In this document: piece by piece, positions 13,501-25,500 of the stretch | How the letters are laid out: each line of letters begins with the position of its first letter | How positions within the stretch are numbered: the first letter of the stretch is position 1 | Origin: Siphonodentalium dalli | Lineage: Eukaryota > Mollusca > Scaphopoda > Gadilida > Siphonodentaliidae | NCBI GenBank assembly: GCA_032622095.1 | Contig: CP136066.1 | Span: forward strand, 105,111,319 to 105,175,318 | Direction of reading: 5' to 3' | Length of the DNA stretch: 64,000 nucleotides | The notes under the pieces: model-generated | What the model saw: the letters and a program-made list of their open reading frames with translations, nothing else | Database searches by the model: none | What the model was told of the DNA's origin: nothing | Translations under genes and position numbers: made by a program

Positions 13501-16500
13501 CTTTTCCAAATGCTCTAATAGCACTCACTAGATTTGTTTCTTTCATAGAATAGCATTGATTTCTGTTCTTGACATGAAATCCATGACAACCCCATAGCCC
13601 TCAATGTTAATCTTCTCACCCCATCGGTGTCCCCTAAAATCCACTCAACCATGACCAAATGAACAAATTATAAACTATGTCTTATGGCAATGCTCAATAC
13701 GAAGTACATGTATTATGGAAATCCACCCAGTGAGACTGCAAATAATTTTAAATTTTAAATACACTACTACATTAATTGTGGGTTCGCTGTCTGCTCATAT
13801 TCTGAAAAAAATCCCTACCAATGGACAATGGACTATTCTAATTTATACTTTTAGAATTTAATTGGAAACTCCATTCATTTATGAATGCCAATGCATTACA
13901 GATTATAATAGGGCTAACACATGATAGCTAAAAAATAACTCTATTTCAAAGATTCACGTTGTCTGTAGGTGTCTCTTGTCTCTTATATAGTGAAGCCTGT
14001 ATTAATCAGGATACCTCACATCTGAATAATTCTAAGTCGAAAAAGGCCAATAACTCCAGTAAAAAAAAATTGGAACCCATATTGGAACTTGGTCTGTATT
14101 CTGGGCTGAGAAATCACAAACCAATTACCAAATTTGGTTCCGATCAGATATAACATGTTTTAGTCATTGCAGCATGCATGAATCTAAGTCGAAGAGGCCC
14201 ATACCTATATGATTAAAAAATCAGATCAAACCCATTTTCAAACTCGTACTGCAATTTGGGCTGAGAAACTCATTCAAAATTCAGTTCCGATTGCATAGAA
14301 AATGTTTGAGTTATCGCATCATGCGTAAAATGTCTATGTATGGATAGACAGATGGACGGACAATGAGTAGTCAAGCTGGACCGAAACTATGTGTACCATA
14401 CATAAAAACTGGTTATGGCTTTTTGGGACAACAGATTTTGCCCCAACTTATCATTTGCCATGTTTCCAAGAGTCTCAATATGTTTATCTTCACTTTTCTC
14501 AGTTTGACAGGTCTATTCAAGTTCTATAAAATATATTACAAGGCAATGGAAATCAGTAATCTTTCTATCATCTAGTTACAAGACTGATGTCTACAGAGAA
14601 TGAATGTTAAAAAATGGTGTCCTCTCCGAGAATAAGTCAGTGGAAATTGGCGATTTAAAAAAATGCTCTTGTTGAGTCAATTGTTGTCCGATTTTGATAA
14701 TGTTTTCAACATCACAATCCTTAAAGCATGCACTTCAACTTTAGATGTAAAATCTTTACACAACTAAATCATATTTCTATTATCAGAGAATAACCATTAG
14801 GGAATATGGATATTAAGAGTTCATAATTTACATATGAATTTGAAAAATATCGAAATTTTAAGATATTTTTAGTAATTTTGACATATATGTTCTCTGATTG
14901 TTCAATGCTCAACGTCGTGTGATATCGTTCTGGAAACAGATGCATAATAATTAAAATTCAGACATTAGAAATTAGTTGTTCATTATTTTCAATTTTGAGG
15001 GAATCCTGCATAGACCAAACCTGAAAAATCAAAATACACTTGCTACTGCTCTGAAACTTTAGTTCACGGTCCAGTATGATGTTCCTAACATGAATTAACG
15101 AAGAAAAAGTAATTTGAAAAACACTTTTTTTTCACCCTGTTTGGCCACTTGTGGTCAACCTTTAACATGAAAGAGCCCAGGTGTGCGTGTCATATCTGTG
15201 TGCATTTATTGCCGCTCTAGCCTGTAAAATGTCAGCATACGTTAGAATCGGCATTTTTTCAACAACTGGGGTAATAATGTGCTTATTGGTAATAATGTCC
15301 AATAAGCACTTAAGCCATGCAAAGTCAATTTCCTGTTTCTCAGGTCATAATATTTTGAAAAGCATGCTAGCACAGTTTTTAATTTAATTTTTTATTTCTG
15401 GCGAACACACAAACGAAGTATTCCACACTAGTATCGACTAGCTCTGGGTTTAATACAAGTTGCCTATGGTCATTATTACCCAGACAAATGTCCACAAAAG
15501 TTAGTTGATAGTTTCCATATGACTAATTTCACCCAATAAAAAAAACAAGTACCATGGATGCATTTTTTTGATGAGTTTGCAGATGCAATTCATCATGGCG
15601 GTCATGTACTCAATTGGAAATTTGAATTCGGAAACAGATAACCGTATGATTCGCAGGGTTCGGGACTATGTGTGCAGGCCTGGGAAATGTGAAACTGACT
15701 GTTGAAAGTCTGGATATAGTGCCTGACATTTGCAGAGGGTGAATTTAAAGACGCTATCCCACGCAGCTTCTGTCTTGTATAACAGTTAATCTTGAATGAG
15801 GTGCTAAATTACCTTGAACCTGCTCGGAACTCTTTCATGATTTCATTTCTTTCCTTCTGTGGCATGTCACCATGCATCGATGCCACTGTGAAGTTAGCTT
15901 CTCGCATTTTCTCCGTCAGCCAGTCAACCTAAGAATAAATGGGTATGTTAGAAATAAAAGGGTCGTAGCTTAAAGGCTTAAAGACATATTATGGACTTGT
16001 TAGAGTTGTGTGAAACTGATAAATTAGTATTCAGGCACTATACCAACTGGAGGAATGCACCATTCTACTGACATCGTCGCAAATCTGAAAGAAAGACCAC
16101 TCCATAGAAAACATCGTCTGAACTATGTGCAATTGTAAATATTTACATCTCGATTCAGGACGCAACTATCGGCGATAAACCAACGCAAGTGATTTAACCA
16201 TCGAAATTCATTGCATTTAATTAATATATAATGTGTGTTGCAAATTTGGATTAATATTCGGAAAAATAACTACTTTGAGCAAGATTCTTCTCCATTTCTA
16301 TTTGATCACCCTACCGGAGTGTTTCACATAACTTTAACTTGTCAATATCATGCATACAAGTCATTTGAGAACAAGGCATAAGCCACTGGCCCTCAGTTTA
16401 GTGAGTTGACAATGTTACAAAGCTTTTCTATGGGTGAACATTTTTACTTTTGCTATTTGTCTGGTAACCATCATTGGACAAAATATGTTGTATGCCCCTC

Positions 16501-19500
16501 GGTCCATTAACCCTTTCAGTGCCAGGGGCCGATCTCATCGGCCCTAATTTACGGTCTGTAAAATCGGCCCTAAAAAAACAATTTTTTTTTTTTTTTTTTA
16601 GATTTTTCAAAAATTATTAAAATTGTAAAAAATTGTAAAAAATAATAACAAATGATGAAAAATTGTTAGACCAATGCATTCTCTTATATATGCGAGGCGA
16701 CCTATGGTCGACTCGCATATATAAGAGAATGCATTGGCATAAAAATACAAAAATCGGACCTGGCACTCAAAGGGTTAACAATGTAATGAACACGTGTATG
16801 AGATTAGACAAAAAATACCTTTATAAATAAGGAATAATTAAACAGAATAAGGCCAAAAAAAAAAACGTGTCTGTTTCCGGTTTCCCGACCTACCTGAAAA
16901 TATTTGTGCGACCTGAAAATTTCTGATCGTCTAACAACAAATTTAACTAAAATACTGCACTGTATTGACGAAGAAACCCAACAACTCGACTAAATTAGCG
17001 ACAATGGCGAGTCAGTTAAACAGACACCTCTCTAATTATTCACCAGTGAGAATCCCGGATTGCCACGGCAATTCCGCAAACACGGATAACACCCAATTTC
17101 TCCCGGAATCATCAAAACCCCACATTGAAAATCCCAAAACGAAGTTTTTTTTATTTTTTAAATTTGTGCACATCCGGGAATTCCCCAAATGACAGTAACT
17201 TCCGGTACCGTAAATACCCACACATTGATGACTTTCACAGAATATACCGTCAGTAACTTTGATGTTCCCTGATTCAAGAATTATATTAATTGATTTTCAC
17301 ACCCTGGTGAAGCCACACCTATAAAGGTGTGTTGTTATAGTATACAATACGTATAATCACAAGTTTGCAGCTGTATTGTAAGGCCCCCATTGATGCAAAT
17401 TTCTTAGTAACTGTGAGACGGGTCCTTTTTTTACAATCTATTTCACGCATACATGTCCGGTTGAAACCTGTGTAACTCGTGTACGTTTTAACTTATTTTA
17501 AACAAAGTTTCTGCTTCTTAAAATTAGTTAATAAATGGTGGAATGTGTGCATTTCTTTTGGGGGGTTAAACTGTTAGACGAGTCCACTTTGTAGTTTATT
17601 CCGAATTATACTTTCGGTTTCGCGCTTATCCGGGGCTGTGTCAGGTGGAATTACCGGTATAACAAATGTTTGCTTAGTTTATACGAAGTGTCTGCTTCTT
17701 TCTCTTCAATAAATGGTGGTATCGCCCACTCACAGTAGCTCTATTACAACTACCAACAGGACAATCATTACCATTTTATTTAGGTCTATATATTTATAAA
17801 ATAAACACAAATAGAAACTCAAAAAATATATATAATATTCATCATAAAAATTATTTTTCTCCATACCATTATTATAAGGTGATGAGAATAAAGAATTGAA
17901 TTGAATTGAACATGAGCATATTTGGGCATACCACCTCCCGCAAAAATCTCCCGGATTGACATTTTCAAAACTTAACAGGTCTGGTGGCTACCCTGGTCAC
18001 AGACGCAACAATTACGTCGCATGAATTCACTCGGCGGCACCCTTTGATCTCTTTAACAGTACTGCAATGCTTGCAAACCGACACGTGCGCTGCAGGGTTT
18101 TCACTTTCAAATCAGGGTGTAAAACCGTGTATTACATTGACCCTGTAACAATCTTAATTGGCACGCGCCTCAATTATTTAATCGAAACTTGATGCATAAT
18201 TTGTATGCATGTTTCACCTTTTTGGACAGGTACATGTACAGCAGTTAGGCGGGAATAAATGCGGTTAAAAAGCATAATTATCGACCAACTATTTCCTTCC
18301 ACGGATTCTGCAGGCCCCGTTATAAAACCCCTGTATATGAGGCCAGAGGCCTATGCTTTGGAATCGATTCAGTGGTTAAATTAGGACTCGGAATAGGGAG
18401 AAGTCTTTTACAAACCTTGTGCCATTTTATAAATCATACATGGACATTCCATTACCAACAAAAAGCCTTAATATTAGGTGTACTACAAAAATAGATATTC
18501 AACAGAGAAACGTAATTACATGTATAATAGCGTTGTAGGCCTACGGCTACTCGTGTTTTAGATTTGGCGGCAAAATGCTCAGTTTAATTCAATTAATCGT
18601 GGCGACCACGGGGCAATAAAACTTTCAGATTGTTGAGCTGTAGCTTTCCGTTTATTCTGAGAGTCACACGGCCAGGTGAAAATGCGATGTGAAGATGATG
18701 GCACAGGTATCATTATTTATATCTAGATAGAATTGGGTATATTGTCGGATATAAAGCAAGTTTTCTGTCAGAGACTTCAGCAACTGGAATCTTTTCTGGA
18801 TACAAAGGTATTTAGATCAATATTGAAAAAAAACAAAAAATTCCCCAAAATAAATAAATTCCCGACCTGCCTACCTGGAGTTTTTTGCTCATGAAATCGG
18901 AAACAGACATGTTTTTTTTTTGAGAAGATTTAAAATTAATAAATCTAGTTTGTATTTCTCCTCCTAACATGGAATAAGAATAAGTAAGATAACTATAGCT
19001 GTAGTATGCACAGCGTGGGCAGATATTCCAAATAAAGTAGACCCCGAAGCCACGACAAATAGTTTTCGTGGCTGGCACAACCAATTTCATGGCTGGTTAG
19101 CTAGCTAAGCCGGCTCAGTTGCGACGTTCGTGGCTGACGAAATATGGCGGCTCAGCCGGCTGAGATGTTATCATTCAGCGTATTTTCATTTCCGAAATGT
19201 TCCTAATCCCTGGTTATAGACCCCGTTTGTTTTAGCATATGTGGTGAACCCGTAGAATTCCAGACCACACGTAATCTTTTGATGTTGGGCTTATCCATTA
19301 TGGCGAATATACACGAAGGACTGGCATGGATATACTATGTAGTTTCCCATCTAATCGGTATAAGTTACATTGGGACTTCTGTCGACTTCAGACTGCTATC
19401 ATCACTGGCATCTTGCGATATATGCATGCATCATTGAATGATGAACCCGATAGTAATGATATATAATAATTCAAACAATTTTCTATTCTTATGTGTATAT

Positions 19501-22500
19501 ATTGACAAATGCCAGCGATGTCTGAGACTGGGTCGTGTCGATATAAACAATTTATATTTTAACCCTTTCAATACCGAATGGATGCGCCCATTCAGTTATA
19601 TGAAAGCATGCATTGGGATAGTATATTCCACATTAAGGGGCCCGGTGTTCTGATATATAACAACCATGATGTGTCTATGCGAGTATGCCAAGATTAGGCA
19701 ATGCGGTTTAGTTCTTTGCGATTCACAGTACAGTTGTGCTTGACATAGAAGCCCATGCACACGGCTCAGCCAATTTACAAATGTGGCAGGCGTTAGAGAT
19801 GATATGGCTGGCGGCGGCTTGCGATGGCGGCTTCGGGCTCTAAAATAAAGTTACTATAAGATGATGATATTGTGCCGTATTAGGTGGCTTGCAGTAGGGA
19901 ATTCTCATCTAGAAATTAGCACAAGATGCCGGAAATGAATTATTGTCACAATTAAGACTGACCTTCCTCTTTGTGTTGCAAAAAATGACTGCCTGTGTAA
20001 TTGTGAGTGTGTCATATAAATCACATAATGTATCGAATTTCCATTCTTCTCGCTCAACTGCTACAAAGAACTGTTTTATGCCCTCTAACGTCAACTCATC
20101 ACTGGAATAAAACAAAATTTATGGTGAAAATTATCTGAAGATTGGCGACGCTCTTCCTGGACAAAATAAGTTTTTAACAACAACCTAATTTTTAGGAAAC
20201 TCATTTTGACACATATTGAACATAAAAACGAGAGGCCGATCATGATCGGCAGATGTTTAACCCATACCTTGGCGATAGCGATTAGCTATAACTGATAATT
20301 TGTCTAAGATAAGATCACAGGAATCCATATATCAGTACCCAACTTGAAATCAAAAGCTCAAATAATTTGTCTTAAGAAGGGGTTAAAGTATTTGGGGTGG
20401 GGGGGAGGAGTAGTTTTAAATCTCATATATAACTGTGTCCCTATTCACCCAAAGACCTCTCACTGTGAGATCCAACAGTTTAGTGATTTCGGAGGATATG
20501 TTTAGGAGTTAAAGTTAATTCATTGGAAGCAAAAGTGATAAACCCTTATCTCCGCCACTTTTGACCTGCCAGATATTTAAAATTCATTCACTTCTAAAGA
20601 GAAATATGATTTTTTGACAAGCCAGACTGCTTAAAACAACATACATGTAATGGATTCCATCTCATATTTAAATTGTACTTTAATTTACCCCCCCCCCCCA
20701 TTCTCCCCAGTTGTTATTTGTTTATCAAACATGGACAGATAAGATCAGATCTGACATGTGTATTAAATAAGGAATGCTTATATTGTCAGGTACATGTAAG
20801 ATTAAGTGTTTCATAACAGGGGTGTATGGTTTTCAAAAATACATGTAGTTTATACAATATAAAAGTGTTATCTATATAATGTTATACAGACATTATATGT
20901 CAGATGAGGATGGTATCATATGTTTTACAAGTAGCTTGGACTCTAAAATCCATAACCTTCAATGTTAATTTTTAAGCTCTCTGTGGCCCCTAAAATTCAA
21001 TCAACCATAACAATATGAACAAAAGGGAAAATACGGTTCCTAGAAATATTAACAACATCTACCATCTTGATTTTAAAAACAAGGCATCACTTGCAATAGT
21101 CATGTAGATTTATCTGCCTGATAACTATCAGGTATATTGTCACCACAAGGTGCCCAAACCCCAAGTTTATTGAGTCAAATGTGTTCAAATATTTCGGTAT
21201 TTTATCAATTCGAAAAGGTAATCCGTAAACGGGAAACAATTCTGAGATTTACAATTTCGGGAACGCAAACCGGAAAGAAATATGGTGGATATTGGCGATG
21301 TGTATGCTGGTTTAATCATCGATCTACACAATATACGTCGATGGTTTAATAATATTTGAAGTTGTTATGGCTGGCATGTATTGAGGTACATAATACTTAT
21401 TCAGATACGGCAGAATAAGTCATTCTAGACTTTCTATGAAGATCACTATATATATCTTTTAGTTTCAATTGTATTCAATTTCCGTATTTTTATTTGAGTA
21501 ATTGAACTTTAATTTGAACCGGATATTTAGCTGTTTGTTGTTATTAAACATGCTTGTTACGAAACAATATTAGAAACGCAAATATTATCTTCCCATTAAA
21601 TGTGACAACAGGTGATAAAACGTTAGTAGACTGGTCCATCGACAACGTTGAGAACGATCTTATTATGGTCATTCTTTATAGTGGAATACATTAGTTTATA
21701 AAATTATATCAAAACAATGTTCTCCTTATATTTTCTTAACCTGGGAAAGTATAACCCATGCTTTAAACTATGGGCATTTTTATCCCCATAACGAAAATAA
21801 AAAATAAAAATAAAACCCTCGCTCCCTCATCGATTCTCAAAAACAATTGCCCGAGAATCAAAACACTTTTTTTTTTGGCCTTAATAGTTTAAAATATTAT
21901 CAGTGAATTTATTCCCTATCCAATGAATGCAAAATTTTCCATTATACGATTCCAGCATGTGGTCATCTCCATCTGAGGAATGGCTTTTGAGTTTACACCA
22001 ACTAGTTTTGATCGGTACTGTATAAAATACAAAGAAAGCAGAACGTGTGCAAAGCACGTGACATGAGCTCTGGCGTAACACGTATTGCTGCTGGAGTACG
22101 CTTGATACTGAGTGTGACAATATGTTTCTTTCCAACCCCAGTAATTTCTTTGTTGTCGTCTTTTAATATTGCTACCGTTATAAAAGTCATTGTATCCACT
22201 GTAGGCCTATGTTGTGGTGCTTACATGCTTTCAGTTCATAAACTTGAAATCAATGAGGGACGATCAGTTTTAATTTGGTTTCTATACGAAGATTTAATGT
22301 TCCTGCTTGTTGTCTCAAGTGCAAGGAAATGGCTTTTTTCAGTGATAAACATCAAATTTTTCTCCCGATCGTGCAGTGGGTATGTGCTTCCCAAATACGG
22401 CCACATTCCCCATCCCCTAGCGGAAACCCTGCTGAAGGGTAAATATATTTATCAAAAATCAATTAATCAGTCAATATCAAAATTTATAGAAGTGAATAGT

Positions 22501-25500
22501 GTGCAAAGATAACCATAGATAAGAAATATGAGGAAGAGTCCATGTACATTATAGCATGTGTCTATGGGAAGCTTGGAAATGGTTAATTATTTTATAAGCA
22601 GATCATTGGAATATAGAAGACACTTATATAGGTGAGGGGTCCCTTAGGAGAAACAAGAGACTCATGCTGCCATTAATCAAATAATCAAATTTGACAGATA
22701 AGATAAACAATTAGCCAGCCACAATTGTTGTTTATCTTTGACTTCATCTAACCAAACCCCACAGCTATGTACAATATGTCATCACTCAATTAATAACAAG
22801 ATTTCACTTGGAATGACACCATCTATAAAATGAACTCTCATATACTCTGGATATCGGATGTTCACATGGTAAATTAAGCAAGGAGTTCAATCTAAAAAAA
22901 AAATCTAAATTTTTGTTTTTTCGAATTTTTTTGAAAAAAGGGTCATAACTCCTTTAAAATAAATTGGATCAAACCCATATTCGAACTCGATCTGTATTTT
23001 GGGCTGAGAAACTCACATACCAAATTTGGTTCCGATCAGATAGAAAATGTTTCAGTTATCGCATTATGCATAAAGCGTCTATGGACAGACAGACGGAGAA
23101 CAGACAGACGGACGGGCGACGAGTGGTCAATCCGGACGTTGACACTATGTTTACCAGCATGGGTAAACATAATAAGATTTTCCGTCAATAATCACACAGT
23201 TCTTTTAAAAGCAGTTCATGTTACAGACATTACATATATAAATGTATATATATAGAAAACTCTTTAAAACAAGAGCATCGCTAGGGCATGGTAAAATATG
23301 CATGTGGTAATTTCAACAAAGGACCATAACTCTTGTGAAAATTGGCAGGCTGAACCCGAATTTGAACTTGACCTGTATTCTGCACTAGTAAACACCCATA
23401 CCAAATTGCATTCCATTCAGTTCAGACTTATTGACCAATAACATAATACGTTCAGTTTTTTTAATCAGTTGTATAAAAAAAATCACATTTCAGGTTAGGC
23501 TATTAATTTTTCTGGTATGTAATATAATTCAATTTTCTTTGGCTTTATTCAATGTTTCCATGAAAGCATATATCAACTGGCAAATACAAAAAAGTTTTTT
23601 GTTACAAGAAAATCATTTCATTTTATTAATAGTTCAAATATAAAATGAATTCTAAAATTTCTGATGATATCTTTCGAGCTTAACAAAACTTCCCATGCAG
23701 ACTGCCAATGGAAATTATTGTATCTAGATGTAGGAAGCAATATTCACAATATGAATTATTTTACCGTTTGACAAGAATTCTAATCGGATCTGTCATAAAT
23801 TTGCTGGTCATCTCCAATATTTCGTGTGGTAATGTGGCTGATATTAGTAAAACCTGTGTGGCTGGAGGCAGATATCTGTAAACATCATAGATCTGTTCTT
23901 TGAAACCTGATGGATAAAAATATGAAAAGTGTCAATGGAACTGTAGCTCAAGATTATCTAGACAATGTGATATCTATATAGTTTATAAATTGAACAAGTC
24001 AATAGTTTACAAGCAAATGCACTGCACCACATATTCCCGCAAAGGGAGTTTTTTGCCAAGGTTTAAAAACATGAGCTATGATATAAACAAATATAACAAG
24101 AGGTTGCACCACCGGTGCTGGGATACCCCCATGGTGAAAATTTAAAAATGGGAACCAAATTGTTAAAAAAAATGTGATTACTTGACAATTCTAACAAACG
24201 ATGGATGGAAATCCAACATTTTCAGATAAAGAAAGAGGTACTGCAACAATACGAAACGAAATTCACAAATTTCTGAAAGGTCAATTTTTGCGTTTCGACA
24301 TCATTCAGATGTCCCTGTATGTATAAACATTTTGGCTTCTGTCAAGAATGGTTTAACCTATATATCATTAGTTTTACAACTCACCTTTATTAAGCATCTC
24401 ATCAGCTTCATCAAGAATAAGCATCTTGATAGACCTTGTCCTGAGATTTCGCCTTTTGATCATGTCTGAAGACAAACACAGAGATAAAAGTTAGATCCAA
24501 CTGTCATTTCACACTACACATCTCAAGCATTGACTGACTATAATATTCTGGATGCATTAGGGAATGAGCATACAATGATAATCCGTTGATATAATCCGAA
24601 CACCATACACACTTGAATTGTTTTGTGTGGACATTGGCCGTACACAGAATATAAGATCGTGTGAATCAGATTTCACTGTCCATTAATAGTCTGTATGTAA
24701 AACTAGTGGATGGGTCTTGTTTAGAAAACAGAATATTTCCATCTCAATATCAGGTAAGTTCCCTGTCAAACATACAGAGCAAAGGGCGTCAATATTTTAC
24801 TTTAAATCTGCACATATGGATAGATAGACAAAGTCAACAAGAACATGTCAAGAAGTTGCCCCTCAGGTGGTGGCATGTAGGCATACCCGGTAAAGTGGGG
24901 TATAATCGAGTATAGTCTGCAATTACTTTGAAAATTTTAGTACAATACTAGCGGATGTACCCGGCGTTGCATGGGTAAAGTGTAGCAAAAATTGAAGCTT
25001 TCTAGAAATCAAATTAAAACAGATAAAATCTTTCTTTGATCTCAAGTTGATGAACTAAAAACAAGTATACCGTTGATTCAACGACCTTTATAACAGTATC
25101 AATTTAAGCGACCTCAAAAGGCACCGACATCAAAGGGGGCCGCAGTTGGCAAAGCAGATGATTACTACTAAACATTTGCCGACCAAGCGTTACCCAGGAT
25201 GGTGGAGACAAGTTCAGACAACTGTGCACGTGGTCCACGCTACTGATTATGTCTTATTCAGGCACCAGGTGCAGGATTCCTTGCAATCTGTTAATCTTCA
25301 GTGTCGGTGGTCACTCGTCCTGTGTAAAATGGGAGCTGAGCTAGGTCTGTGGCTATTTTGTGGCCAATATTAAGTCAAGGTTGGGGAGGGGAATGAGGCC
25401 GCTGGACGGCCGGCCTGCCGTAGTAGCGGAAACCCTGCCTATAGGAACATACATAGACATACATAGAGAGAGATAATTATACACACAAACTCACACATTC

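Larger units (their letters stand above)
11366..15185. mobile_element. 3.8-kb element with about 29-bp imperfect TIRs and internal GTCCTCTCCGAGAA motifs
   Basis: The left end has ACGTGGGCTCTTTCACGTTA AAGGTTGAC and the right end has its inverted copy GGTCAACCTTTAACATGAAA GAGCCCAGG. Between them TGTCCTCTCCGAGAAT occurs at 11925, 12086 and 14618, with a close inverted copy at 12431. No transposase is recognised. A pearl-like remnant (13955-14400) and other repeats are nested inside. Confidence 0.55.

Noticed and set aside
22045..22512. 155-codon plus-strand open frame
   Set aside because: It lies inside eIF4A3 intron 6, shows no known domain, and passes through a GCGGAAACCCTG transposon-end phrase. 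No splice context or start context supports it.
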